A DNA stretch of 14,800 nt, taken from contig JBKHAH010000077.1 of the NCBI GenBank assembly GCA_046542995.1, positions 1-14,800 on the forward strand, written 5' to 3'. A program made the translations under genes and the position numbers. The notes beneath the pieces were generated by a model, which saw only the letters and a program-made list of their open reading frames with translations, did not search any database and had not been told where the DNA came from. This DNA comes from Perlabentimonas sp046542995 (GTDB lineage: Bacteria; Bacteroidota; Bacteroidia; Bacteroidales; Tenuifilaceae). How positions within the stretch are numbered: the stretch's first letter is position 1; each line of letters opens with the position of its first letter. Positions 6,468 through 14,746 of the stretch are shown here, piece by piece.

Positions 6468-7682
6468 TCAATCATTCTGATTTACAAATGGGGCTGTGGC
6501 TCTTTTGAATATTCCCTGAACGTAGGCAATGGCCATTCCAAAGTTTGTAACAGGCACACCCGCTTCAATGGCACTGCGTAACCTACCTTGTAACTGTTTG
6601 CGCGTTATTACGCACCCTCCGCACTGTATTGCCAGGGCATACTCTGTAATTGGGCGCGGAAGCTTATCAAGCCCGGCAACCATATCAAACTCCAATTCCT
6701 TTTTGGTATAGCTGCGTATCCATTTAGGTATTTTTACGCGTCCAATATCCTCGCACGAAACATGGTGCGTGCAACTCTCCAGCAGTAGCACCCTGTCGCC
6801 ATCCTTTAGTTCCGATATCTTGGGTGTACCCTTAATGTAATTCTCAAAATCACCCTTTAAACGTGCCAGCAGGATGCTATAGCTGGTAAGCTGCACATCA
6901 TTAGGAATGAGTTTATCGGCTTGGGCAAAAATCTGGCTATCGGTAACAGCAATTTTGGGTTTTATGCCCGTGTTTTTCAGGAATGCTTCAACCTCTGTCT
7001 CCTTAAGCACAATGGGCACAGCATTATTGTCAAGCGCATTGCGTATGGCTTGTACCTGTGGTAAAATAAGCCTGCCGGCTGGCGCTTCAGAATCGATAGG
7101 GGTAATAAGCATCACAATATCATCCTTGTGCACAAGGTTGCCGAGTAGGGTTGGTGTTTGCCACGAGGAATCAGGGATTGATTTTTCAATGGCCTCAACA
7201 AGCTCTTTAAAACCAGTTTTTTCGGTTGAGCTAATATCCAGAACAAAGGGCGAGTTTGGCAGTTTTGTCAGCCGTTCTTTCACCTCGCTGGTAAGCGGCG
7301 CAATATCCTGCTTGTTGTTAACAATAATGTATGGGGTATCGGTCCTTTTGTAATTCTCAACCAGCATGGTTTCAAAATCGCCCCAAAGGCTGTTGGATAT
7401 AACCAGTATGGCCAAATCTATGTGATTTATTGTTTCCAGCGTTTTGGCAATCCGTTTCTCGCCTAAATCTCCTGTATCGTCAATGCCTGCAGTATCTATT
7501 AGTATTACCGGGCCAAAATCCAGTATCTCCAATGATTTTTTTACGGGGTCGGTGGTTGTTCCTGCAAAGTTGGAAACAATGGCTACGCTTTGGTCTGCCA
7601 GCATGTTTATGAGCGAGCTTTTGCCATTATTCCTACGACCATAAATTCCAATATGAGGTTTTGATTCTCTGCCTTTTGTCAT
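6468..7682 (-). CDS. hydF: [FeFe]-hydrogenase H-cluster maturation GTPase HydF
   Basis: A 404-residue cytoplasmic GTPase and scaffold on which the diiron subcluster of [FeFe]-hydrogenase is assembled, with HydE and HydG, before transfer to the apo-hydrogenase. Full family length. GTPase motifs: P-loop GRRNNGKSS (15-23), the G2 region GTTTD (41-45), DTAG (63-66), NKQD (123-126) and SST (151-153). After the dimerisation domain, the C-terminal cluster-binding domain has the HydF signature C-x-H (C304, H306) and C-x-x-C (C354, C357), so all expected iron-sulfur ligands are present. The ATG at 7682 directly precedes the G-domain. It lies 77 nt downstream of the GDPD gene, so read-through is possible, though the functions are unrelated. 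No clear Bacteroidota promoter was found in that gap. hydE, hydG, the usual companion lyase gene and hydrogenase genes are absent from the window. Confidence 0.97.
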   Translation of the reverse strand: MTKGRESKPHIGIYGRRNNGKSSLINMLADQSVAIVSNFAGTTTDPVKKSLEILDFGPVILIDTAGIDDTGDLGEKRIAKTLETINHIDLAILVISNSLWGDFETMLVENYKRTDTPYIIVNNKQDIAPLTSEVKERLTKLPNSPFVLDISSTEKTGFKELVEAIEKSIPDSSWQTPTLLGNLVHKDDIVMLITPIDSEAPAGRLILPQVQAIRNALDNNAVPIVLKETEVEAFLKNTGIKPKIAVTDSQIFAQADKLIPNDVQLTSYSILLARLKGDFENYIKGTPKISELKDGDRVLLLESCTHHVSCEDIGRVKIPKWIRSYTKKELEFDMVAGLDKLPRPITEYALAIQCGGCVITRKQLQGRLRSAIEAGVPVTNFGMAIAYVQGIFKRATAPFVNQND

Positions 7683-7759
7683 GATGGACCTATTTTAAGG
7701 TTGTTGGTTTTTTAAGTAACAACCGCTTTCTAAAAATGTTAATCTTTAAATGGATTGAA

Positions 7760-8599
7760 TTACAGATTGGGTAATTCTAAATTTCCAATTTGCACCAAAT
7801 CGGGTTTCCAGTCTATAACCATCCTGAAATCATCCTCCTTGTAAACAGCCCAGAGCATAACTTTTAACCCTTTTTGCTGACCTGCTTCAATGGCTTGCTT
7901 ATCAAGGTTCTCGTCGCTATACCTGTAGGAAACGCCGTGGTAGTTTTTCGCTAGGGCCTCATCAACTTTCTCGTTAAAATCATGATAGCCCAGCAGGTAG
8001 CACTCGATGTTGGGCTCAGAGTCGCGGATAAGGTCTAAAAAATACTTGTAGTCGGTTTCAACCATTACGTTATTGTATAGGTTGTATTTATTTAGCAGAT
8101 AGCTAATGTTTTCAGCAAGCATCTCAAAATATGAATTGGGGGCACTTGCTCTCTCAAAACATCCGTTTGGGAAGTATCCCTTTACATCGAGCGAGAGAAG
8201 GGGCTTTTTATCCATTTGGTTTATTAGGATAAGTATATCCTCCAGCTTGGTTATTGAGCGGGTTGTATCCTGTGCAAACAGTTCAAATATTTCCGAATCG
8301 GTTGAGTTCGGTATGCAAAGCATTCCCATTTCGTTTTCGGGCAGGTCGACATCATGGTATAGCCATATTGTGCCATCCTTGCTACACTGAATATCCACCT
8401 CGGCACCATGGAGTTTCTCAAAACCATTCTTAACCGAGGCGTAGGAGTTGGCCTCAATGTCTGACGCATAATTTGCACCACTCCCACAATGACCAAGAAT
8501 TTTAGTCTCAGAATTATCGCCTTCATGCTTCTGGCTTGTACAAGAAGTAAGCAATGCTGCCAGAATGCTAAGTAGTGTAATTGTATATCTAATAACCAT
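7760..8599 (-). CDS. Glycerophosphodiester phosphodiesterase-family lipoprotein
   Basis: A 279-residue putative lipoprotein with a GDPD-like TIM barrel; such enzymes cut glycerophosphodiesters to glycerol 3-phosphate and an alcohol. The signal peptide ends in the lipobox LLTSC, giving lipidated C20. Family motifs: GHCG (36-39) in place of the usual HRG, an E-x-N-S (49-52) equivalent of PENT, GAEVDIQ (65-71) with metal ligands E67 and D69, HD at 82-83, and a late W-A-V strand (250-252) before KPDLVQIGN. Both catalytic histidines (H37, H82) are kept. The arginine that normally follows the first one and contacts phosphate is replaced by C38, and the usual final T-D is missing, so substrate or activity may differ. 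The gene begins 4 nt after the stop of the LtaS-like gene, so they are co-transcribed. This suggests it trims or recycles the same kind of phosphodiester product. Confidence 0.83.
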   Translation of the reverse strand: MVIRYTITLLSILAALLTSCTSQKHEGDNSETKILGHCGSGANYASDIEANSYASVKNGFEKLHGAEVDIQCSKDGTIWLYHDVDLPENEMGMLCIPNSTDSEIFELFAQDTTRSITKLEDILILINQMDKKPLLSLDVKGYFPNGCFERASAPNSYFEMLAENISYLLNKYNLYNNVMVETDYKYFLDLIRDSEPNIECYLLGYHDFNEKVDEALAKNYHGVSYRYSDENLDKQAIEAGQQKGLKVMLWAVYKEDDFRMVIDWKPDLVQIGNLELPNL

Positions 8600-8603
8600 A
8601 GTT

Positions 8604-10610
8604 TTATCTTGTTTTTAGGTTTGGTGCCAGTATTGTATTCTGCTTACAAACGTACTCGTTTAGTATGTTAAACAGCTCCAGCTTACGCTCTAAATCCTGC
8701 TTAATGCTATCGTTGTCAACCTTTGTAATTTGTAACTTTTCATCTGCCATATAAAGTCTGCCTCGTGATATGAAGTGATTCTGCCACAGCAGCTCATCAA
8801 TATTGCGGTTAACCCGCATGAAAGGAACCAGCCTTTCTGACTGGAAATGTGAGCATGTGTCAATAGGAAACCCTAGCCAATGAACCCAGGGGGGTGTTTC
8901 AACATTAAAGTGTTTGCTCATCATGTTTGCTATTGTTGGAGGAATATCGGCGGTTGATGACACGGCAGGGAAAACCTTACTTTCCTTTAGTAATGGAGAA
9001 TGAATCATAAAAGGAACATGGTATTTATCCAATGAGCTTGAACCACCCAGCACAACATAGTGATCGCCAAAAATAAAGAAGATGGTATTTTCGTACTCTG
9101 GTCGTTTCTTGTACTCGTTGTAGAATTCTTTTATTGAGTTGTCGGTATATAGCATAGTGGCAAACCGTACCTTTCGGTGCTCGTAAAAATCCTTCTCCTT
9201 ATCATTCAAAGCGAATGGTTCTACGTGCTGCTCAACCCTATTCTCCCAGTATTCTTGGTTTGGGGGGAAGAAAGGTTCGTGCATGCTGAGTGTTAGGTAG
9301 ATATCGAACCGTGGCTGCCAGTGAATTGTATCTAATTGTTCAAGCGCCATCTGGAAAAGGGCGTGGTCGGGGTATCCCCACGAGAAACCGTCCTTATTCT
9401 CCTGAATTCTTTCGTATTTATCGCTAAACCCTCCACTGCCTAGGGCAATTTTCACCCCGGCATCCTCTAAAAAAACGCTCATATAATCGAAAAAAGCCCA
9501 GCCACCGTAGAAGAAGTGATTCCTGTAACCAGAATTTTTTAACAGATTGGTTATGGAGTTAAAATGCGGGTAGGGTTTATTGCCCTTTGCCAGCTGAGTA
9601 AACCCTTTCTCTCCATAGGGTAACGAAGAAAGAGAAGAGGGCAGCACGTTAAATGTTCGCTCCGATGTTGATAGGAAGTTGCTCCAGTATAGGCTATGCT
9701 GTGCCAGTGAGTCAAGAAAGGGTGTAAAACTTCCCCTCTTTGCGTTGGGCCCTGATACCTCACGCGACAGGCTCTCAACAATTATAAATACGATATTGGG
9801 TTTCTCCTCTTTAAAATTAAAGTAGTCTCCAACAGCATCTACATTGGAGTTTCTCCGCATAAAAGGATATTTTGGGTTTAGATATTCTTCCTCTTTGGAA
9901 AAACCTTGATACTCTATGGCAATAGCCTTAATATCATAATCATTGTAACTCACTGATTGTTTTAAATGCGATCTTATTTGGCTGACAAAAAATGCCGCCT
10001 TATTAATTTGGTGGTAGTAGTTTTGGTTCTGCTCAAATCGAATGATGTTTGGAGTAAAACTCTTGTGAATAGCCAGAGGGACTATAGCCAGAGCAATTGC
10101 CGCTAATCCTATCCGGGCATTTAAACGTAACCGCCAAAGGGCTAACCAGGGAACTGCAAAACTTGCTGAAACAACTACAATCCCTTTAATTATCTGCCCT
10201 ATAGATAGTTCGACAGACGATGTTGCAATGTGCAGCATTTCAGATATAGGGTATATAAGTACAGAATGATCGAGCGGTACGAGGCTTACTAGGTAATACT
10301 CGGAGAGGAACCAGGTAGTGATGCTTGCTAAGCCTATTAGGATATGTAGAATTGATAAAGCAGCTTTTCTGAAGAAGTAGAAAAGAATGAGAAGGGGTGA
10401 TAGCGTAAGTGTAAATCCACATGCAAACAGTACATCGTGTTTTATTCCATAAATGTAGTTCACTAAACTTCCGCCGCCATAGTTAGCATTATAAGCAAAG
10501 TATTCAAGGAATCGCACAATAATGAATGCAAGCAGCAGTGAGCCAATTATTTTGGCAGGGAGGGTTATTAGTTCGGTTTGTTTTTTTGATAGGTTAAAGA
10601 GCTTAATCAT
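8604..10610 (-). CDS. LtaS-like membrane sulfatase-superfamily transferase
   Basis: A 668-residue inner-membrane enzyme of the lipoteichoic acid synthase/phosphoethanolamine transferase group. These move glycerol phosphate or phosphoethanolamine from a phospholipid to an envelope glycan or lipid. Five hydrophobic helices lie at about 19-38, 57-80, 84-106, 136-160 and 166-183, followed by an extracytoplasmic catalytic domain (about 270-590). Key residues of the family are visible: E279 in FIIVES, a likely nucleophile T319 in TSERTF, H444 in SMHEPF, and the metal pair D516-H517 in FGDH. WGYPDHALF (411-419) is also typical. Length and order resemble LtaS, but Bacteroidota have no teichoic acid, so the acceptor must be another molecule. 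The C-terminal 80 residues look like a helical tail. It is the first gene of its unit, with a promoter -7 box 32 nt upstream. Exact donor and acceptor are unknown. Confidence 0.88.
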   Translation of the reverse strand: MIKLFNLSKKQTELITLPAKIIGSLLLAFIIVRFLEYFAYNANYGGGSLVNYIYGIKHDVLFACGFTLTLSPLLILFYFFRKAALSILHILIGLASITTWFLSEYYLVSLVPLDHSVLIYPISEMLHIATSSVELSIGQIIKGIVVVSASFAVPWLALWRLRLNARIGLAAIALAIVPLAIHKSFTPNIIRFEQNQNYYHQINKAAFFVSQIRSHLKQSVSYNDYDIKAIAIEYQGFSKEEEYLNPKYPFMRRNSNVDAVGDYFNFKEEKPNIVFIIVESLSREVSGPNAKRGSFTPFLDSLAQHSLYWSNFLSTSERTFNVLPSSLSSLPYGEKGFTQLAKGNKPYPHFNSITNLLKNSGYRNHFFYGGWAFFDYMSVFLEDAGVKIALGSGGFSDKYERIQENKDGFSWGYPDHALFQMALEQLDTIHWQPRFDIYLTLSMHEPFFPPNQEYWENRVEQHVEPFALNDKEKDFYEHRKVRFATMLYTDNSIKEFYNEYKKRPEYENTIFFIFGDHYVVLGGSSSLDKYHVPFMIHSPLLKESKVFPAVSSTADIPPTIANMMSKHFNVETPPWVHWLGFPIDTCSHFQSERLVPFMRVNRNIDELLWQNHFISRGRLYMADEKLQITKVDNDSIKQDLERKLELFNILNEYVCKQNTILAPNLKTR

Positions 10611-10641
10611 TGTTTAATTTTTCTTACGGTTAGCTTGCGTG

Positions 10642-10649
10642 CAAATTTA
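10642..10649 (-). promoter_or_regulatory. -7 box for the LtaS-like/GDPD operon
   Basis: On the minus strand this reads TAAATTTG, a perfect match to the Bacteroidota TAnnTTTG box, 32 nt before the ATG at 10610. Upstream at the right distance only a partial -33 element (CTG) is present. Transcription would begin near 10635, with a leader of about 25 nt. Confidence 0.5.
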
Positions 10650-10722
10650 GTAATATATTTCACGATTACAGCGATACCCATCAGCAAGTAAAACTCTATT
10701 AACCAAATTAAATGAAATTTTT

Positions 10723-10730
10723 TACTTTTG
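10723..10730 (+). promoter_or_regulatory. -7 box for the GT-C-like gene
   Basis: TACTTTTG matches the Bacteroidota TAnnTTTG box exactly, 44 nt before the ATG at 10775. No TTTG is seen 19-21 nt upstream, so the -33 side is weak or depends on an activator. Together with the minus-strand box at 10642-10649 it forms a divergent promoter region of about 164 nt. Confidence 0.45.
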
Positions 10731-10774
10731 TGGCAAGTTCGAGGCAAACAGATAAATCACCCTAAAGTCATCTC

Positions 10775-12541
10775 ATGCAAAGATTATTTAACTGGTTTTC
10801 GCAGAATATTGTTAAAAAAACCATTATTGTAGTTCTGCTAATTATTGTTGCAACAAATTTTTGGCACTCGCGCTATAACAAGCCGGATGGGGTTATAGAG
10901 TGGGATATTAAATCGTACTACGCATATTTACCCGCTGTATTTATTTACAATGATATTGCCCTCGATTTCCGTGAGGAGAACATGGATAAGTTTGGTGACC
11001 TCATTTGGCCAGTTGAAACCCCAACCGGTAAAAGGGTAATAATAACTACCATGGGCATGTCTGTACTATACTCTCCCTTTTTTGCCATTGCGCATGGGGT
11101 TGCACACGTAACCAAATGGGAGGCCGATGGGTACAGTCGGCCCTATCGATTTGCGCTAACATTCAGCACTTTATTCTACCTATGGCTTGGGATGATTTTT
11201 TTGGCAAAAATCCTGCGGCGGTTCTTTGACGATTACGTTGTGGCATTTACCATACTGGCTATTACGCTTGGCACAAACCTCTACTACTATTCTACATACG
11301 AGGCTCCAATGACTCATGCCTACAATTTTGTGCTAATTACCCTGTTTATTTGGTTTACCATAAGGTTCTGGGATGCTCCGTCGTTTAAGCGAATTTTAAT
11401 TTGCGGTGCGCTTGCAGGGTTCATTACCCTTATTCGTCCTACAAATATTATTGTGTTGCTTCTGTTTTTCTTATGGAATATAAAAAGCTGGAAAGATTTT
11501 CAGGAGCGGTTCATGTATTTTATTCGTCGTTCTCATTGGGTGCTACTGATGGTAGCTGCATTTGTTTTGGTATGGGTGCCCCAGTTTGCCTATTGGTATA
11601 GCGTCTCGGGCAAGGTGTTTTATTTTACCTACGGTTACAAAGGCGCTGGATTCTTTTTTGATAATCCGCAAATTTTTAACATACTGCTAAGCTACAAGAA
11701 GGGCTGGTTGGTTTATACCCCGCTAATGATTTTTGCCCTTGGGGGCATATTTATGCTTCCCAAAAAAATCCCGGGGCTTTTTGTGCCCATCCTTCTATAC
11801 AAATTGCTGAGCATTTATATCCTTTCCTCATGGTGGAGCTGGTGGTTTGGCGGAGGTTTTGGCTTAAGGGCCTTTGTTGATTCCTACGGCATGTTAGCCA
11901 TACCCTTTGCCTGTGTGGTTGATTATGGTTTTAAGCAGAGGGATTGGCGAAAGTATGCCATTACTTCGGTGCTTGTGCTTCTTATTTTTTTCAACCAGTT
12001 TCAAACGCGCCAATACCATCACAATGCAATTCACTGGTGGTGGATGAACAAGGAGGCTTACTGGGAAACTTTTCTTAAGTTAAAGCCAACCCAGCGTTTT
12101 TGGGAGGTTGTTACTCTGCCCGATTATGAGGCAGCTCGTAAGGGGATTTATCGTGAAGTAAAAACTAAGGAGGCTTTAGAAAAGGAGAACAAGCAGAAAT
12201 CCGGTTGGAAAACAAAATTTTCGGAAGAATCTATAATGAGCTGGCTTGCATCAAAAATAGTTTCTGATAGCACCTATCAGGATTCAATCTCTGCCGCTTT
12301 AGAATCTGTTGAGACTGATGATACGCTTACTGCAGCCAGATTGATAGCTAAAGAGAGGCTTAATGACCAAGGAGTTGATTTTTGGGACAAAAAAATGGCG
12401 ATGGAACTTTTATTAAAGGAGATGAGTGGCAACGAGTCGTTAATGAAATCCATTGAGGAGAAGTCTATTAAGAACGACATACCTTTTGACTCCCAGCTAA
12501 TGAAAGATGCCCGATGGTTGTTTAAAAAGGAGAGACGTTAA
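10775..12541 (+). CDS. Polytopic membrane protein, putative GT-C-type glycosyltransferase
   Basis: A 588-residue inner-membrane protein with about ten hydrophobic segments (first at 15-30, then between about 88 and 410) and a soluble C-terminal tail. The layout resembles GT-C glycosyltransferases of the GT39/PMT type, which use polyprenyl-phosphate sugars. After the first helix there is a loop with an acidic motif, IEWDIKSYYAYLPA (41-54), where E42 or D44 could be the catalytic acid. A further loop has YEAPMTHAYNF (175-185), and RPTN (221-224) sits at the membrane edge, as in many such enzymes. A Trp-rich stretch (SSWWSWWFGGG, 351-361) follows later. Residues about 455-588 are hydrophilic, charged and probably helical; I do not recognise that part. 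It converges on the glycan-related minus-strand operon, with only 7 nt between the stops. The glycosyltransferase call rests on topology and short motifs. Confidence 0.65.
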   Translation: MQRLFNWFSQNIVKKTIIVVLLIIVATNFWHSRYNKPDGVIEWDIKSYYAYLPAVFIYNDIALDFREENMDKFGDLIWPVETPTGKRVIITTMGMSVLYSPFFAIAHGVAHVTKWEADGYSRPYRFALTFSTLFYLWLGMIFLAKILRRFFDDYVVAFTILAITLGTNLYYYSTYEAPMTHAYNFVLITLFIWFTIRFWDAPSFKRILICGALAGFITLIRPTNIIVLLLFFLWNIKSWKDFQERFMYFIRRSHWVLLMVAAFVLVWVPQFAYWYSVSGKVFYFTYGYKGAGFFFDNPQIFNILLSYKKGWLVYTPLMIFALGGIFMLPKKIPGLFVPILLYKLLSIYILSSWWSWWFGGGFGLRAFVDSYGMLAIPFACVVDYGFKQRDWRKYAITSVLVLLIFFNQFQTRQYHHNAIHWWWMNKEAYWETFLKLKPTQRFWEVVTLPDYEAARKGIYREVKTKEALEKENKQKSGWKTKFSEESIMSWLASKIVSDSTYQDSISAALESVETDDTLTAARLIAKERLNDQGVDFWDKKMAMELLLKEMSGNESLMKSIEEKSIKNDIPFDSQLMKDARWLFKKERR

Positions 12542-12548
12542 TAGTAGA

Positions 12549-13439
12549 TTAGCCATTTTTACTCAGGTATCGTAAGGTTACTGCAGCCATAAATGCAGCT
12601 AGCTCTCCTATTAAGAACCATAGTCTGCTTGCCAGAGCAATGGCGGTTGCCTGGTGAACTGGAATACCGTAAATAACCATGCTGCTAACCAGTAACCCTT
12701 CGCGGATACCAACTCCTCCCGGCGCAAAAAGGGAAACTATGGCCAATGTCCCCGCCAGGGGGAAAACCATGCCGTATATTACCGGTAGCGTTATCTCCGA
12801 TAGCGCAAGCGTTAGGAAGTAGAATCCGAACCCCCACGATAGCCATGTTAATATGTATGTTGGGAGTACCGAGAGTATTTGCCTTTGGGTTATTTGGGGG
12901 TAGGCAATATCTTTCTTAAATAGTTTGAAAAGCAAACTGAATGCTTTTTTAGGGAGCTGGGGCAGGAAAAGGGTAATGGAAAGACCTGCAAAAATAATTG
13001 CGCTTATCGCTTTCCAGACTATTTCAATATCGGCATTTATAAGCGCAATGCTGCCAAGCAGGAAACCAACCCACAGGCTGATAATCTGTGAGAAAAGTGA
13101 TGCTGTTGTAACATGAACGATTGGAACCCCTTTTTTTTCAGATATGTATGCAGCACGCCCCAGAACCACCATTACCTTACCCGGGATATACTTCATAAAT
13201 ATAGACAAGCCTACGGATATACTTGCGGATTTGAGAGTTGTGTTAATGTTAAATACCTTCAGAATTCTTTGCCAATTAATATTTTGCAATAGGAAACCGA
13301 GTAAAAGAAGAATTAATGATATTACTGAGTACCCCCAGCTATGAATCTTTGGCATAGCGAGGTAATCGGCTTTGTAAAGGTAGTACCCTAAGAATATGAG
13401 CGATGCATAGAATAGGTATGTAAAAATTCTTTTTAGCAT
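12549..13439 (-). CDS. Flippase-like membrane protein (UPF0104 / lysylphosphatidylglycerol synthase TM family)
   Basis: A 296-residue polytopic membrane protein of the family that includes the membrane half of MprF and archaeal AglD, often encoded in glycan or glycolipid clusters and thought to move lipid-linked molecules across the membrane. About eight hydrophobic segments are visible. Conserved motifs are YIPGK (84-88) followed by a G-R pair (94-95), APGGVGIRE (239-247), and SRLWFLIGE (271-279). The start chosen is the ATG at 13439, 7 nt after the stop of the acyltransferase gene, which leaves a short cytoplasmic N-terminus before the first helix as in relatives. An in-frame ATG at 13493 would add 18 polar residues and overlap the upstream gene by 47 nt; it is less likely. 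Last gene of the minus-strand operon. Its cargo is unknown. Confidence 0.85.
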   Translation of the reverse strand: MLKRIFTYLFYASLIFLGYYLYKADYLAMPKIHSWGYSVISLILLLLGFLLQNINWQRILKVFNINTTLKSASISVGLSIFMKYIPGKVMVVLGRAAYISEKKGVPIVHVTTASLFSQIISLWVGFLLGSIALINADIEIVWKAISAIIFAGLSITLFLPQLPKKAFSLLFKLFKKDIAYPQITQRQILSVLPTYILTWLSWGFGFYFLTLALSEITLPVIYGMVFPLAGTLAIVSLFAPGGVGIREGLLVSSMVIYGIPVHQATAIALASRLWFLIGELAAFMAAVTLRYLSKNG

Positions 13440-13446
13440 ACTCTCA

Positions 13447-13944
13447 TTACTGATTGTAAGATTTAATGATTTTGGCAGGTATTCCTCCAACAACGGTAAA
13501 ATCGGGCACGTCTTTAGTTACCACTGCTCCTGCAGCAACTATTGAAGCTTCCCCAATGGTAACCCCTGGCATTATTACTGCTTTTACTCCAATCTGACAG
13601 TTTTTTTTAAGGGTAACTTTTTGTATCGTGAATGGGTAGTCCCATAATGATTTATTTGTTGAATAATTCTTTAAATCCCGACGATGTGCTAGTATAATCG
13701 TTCCAGATGCAATTCCCACACAATCTTGAATCTCTACCAGATTTGGTCTGTAGTCATCAATTACAACGCACCTGCCTATAAAAACCTTCTTGCCAATTTT
13801 GGCACCTCTAATCCGGTGAAGAAACACGATAAAGGGAGGGATAAAACAGTTATAGGCAATAACCGCCAGGGTTTTTGAGAATATCGCCTTTATAAGTAAA
13901 AGGGGATTACGAAACCTTCTATGTGGATTATCGACTGTTGTCAT
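13447..13944 (-). CDS. Left-handed beta-helix (hexapeptide-repeat) acyltransferase, WcaF/LbH-MAT-like
   Basis: A 165-residue O-acyltransferase, probably adding an acetyl group from acetyl-CoA to a sugar of a surface glycan. From about 47 on come hexapeptide repeats of the left-handed helix: GAKIGKKVFIGRCVVID (47-63), then GVKAVIMPGVTIGEASIVAAGAVV (119-142 region), ending in the typical VVGGIPAKIIK cap (151-161). The likely catalytic histidine is H87 in ILAHRRD. The N-terminal 45 residues include a hydrophobic stretch (about 26-42) that may sit against the membrane. Length is normal for a small serine-acetyltransferase-like enzyme. It starts 6 nt after the deacetylase gene and ends 7 nt before the flippase gene, so all three are one transcript. 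The acceptor sugar cannot be read from the sequence. Confidence 0.88.
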   Translation of the reverse strand: MTTVDNPHRRFRNPLLLIKAIFSKTLAVIAYNCFIPPFIVFLHRIRGAKIGKKVFIGRCVVIDDYRPNLVEIQDCVGIASGTIILAHRRDLKNYSTNKSLWDYPFTIQKVTLKKNCQIGVKAVIMPGVTIGEASIVAAGAVVTKDVPDFTVVGGIPAKIIKSYNQ

Positions 13945-13950
13945 TTCAGG

Positions 13951-14733
13951 TTATTTTTTCCTTAACAATTTAAGTAGTTTTTTTGCAGTATTTGCAGCTG
14001 TATCCCTCATAAGTTGAATTGCCCAGCCTAAAGTTTTGTTATTCCACCTTTCGGGGTGAATCTGAAAGCAAATTTTGGGGTGAGGTGAATCGGAAAGGTA
14101 GCTAAGCAGCTCCTTACCTGAGGAGAAGTCGGCTTTAATGCTAGAGTAAACCTTATCCCTTACGTTAGCGCGCCCCGACGTCCAGTTCCTACCTGTATCG
14201 TTAATGTAGGCAATATCAGTATAGTCAATATCTAAGTACACTTCGCCCAGAATTTGAAGTTTGTTTTTCAGATATTCATGGTTCTCCTTTATTCGCCAAA
14301 TATCCCTGTTATCGTAGGGTTTTAGCGGTTGGCCATGCATGGCGCAGGTTTTAATGGTGGCAACCTCCCTAAGCTTGGCAAGGTTCTCCTCAAAATCTTT
14401 TAATGCCAAATTAACATCACCATTGGTGTCGGAAAGGGATTCGTAATGGTAGCCCACCTCGTGCCCCATATGGGAAATTTCTCTAATAATCTTAGGCCTG
14501 AATGAACATTTCTTCATGCGGAAGTAGTAGGTTGCCTTAATGCCCATACTCTGCTCCAGTTTTGCCATTTTTAAGGCGAGATGGGGCTTTCTGTCAACAT
14601 CGTGGCGGAGTAGGCAGAACATTTTTGGTTCTTTCGATGCTTCCAAAAACTCATCAAACCTAAGAAAGGTTCCAATGTTTTCCTTTAGCGCACTTAGGTA
14701 CTGTTGGTATGCTGTATGTGTGAAATCCCTCAT
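13951..14733 (-). CDS. NodB-like polysaccharide deacetylase family protein
   Basis: A 260-residue protein of the polysaccharide deacetylase (CE4/NodB) superfamily, which removes acetyl groups from amino sugars. Visible motifs are LLRHDVDR (41-48), where the HDVD form replaces the usual TFDD; HEVGYH (91-96), giving the second motif's metal histidines H91 and H96; a MHG loop (132-134); YLDIDYTD (166-173); and the late FQIHPERW (223-230), equivalent to the last motif of the fold. No signal peptide or membrane helix is present, so it is probably cytoplasmic or peripheral, unlike most CE4 enzymes that act on wall polymers. This fits related proteins found in lipopolysaccharide or capsule clusters. 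It begins 13 nt after the end of another reading frame at the window edge and sits upstream of the acyltransferase in the same operon. Exact substrate unknown. Confidence 0.82.
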   Translation of the reverse strand: MRDFTHTAYQQYLSALKENIGTFLRFDEFLEASKEPKMFCLLRHDVDRKPHLALKMAKLEQSMGIKATYYFRMKKCSFRPKIIREISHMGHEVGYHYESLSDTNGDVNLALKDFEENLAKLREVATIKTCAMHGQPLKPYDNRDIWRIKENHEYLKNKLQILGEVYLDIDYTDIAYINDTGRNWTSGRANVRDKVYSSIKADFSSGKELLSYLSDSPHPKICFQIHPERWNNKTLGWAIQLMRDTAANTAKKLLKLLRKK

Positions 14734-14746
14734 TAAAAAATGTTAT

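Noticed and set aside
6907..7353. 148-codon frame on the plus strand inside hydF
   Set aside because: It is a shadow of a gene with all HydF motifs, with no start signal or recognisable protein pattern.
7699..7724. 7-bp inverted repeat (GGTTGTT/AACAACC) between the GDPD gene and hydF
   Set aside because: Short stem with a 12-nt loop and no T-run on the coding strand; not enough for a terminator or riboswitch call.
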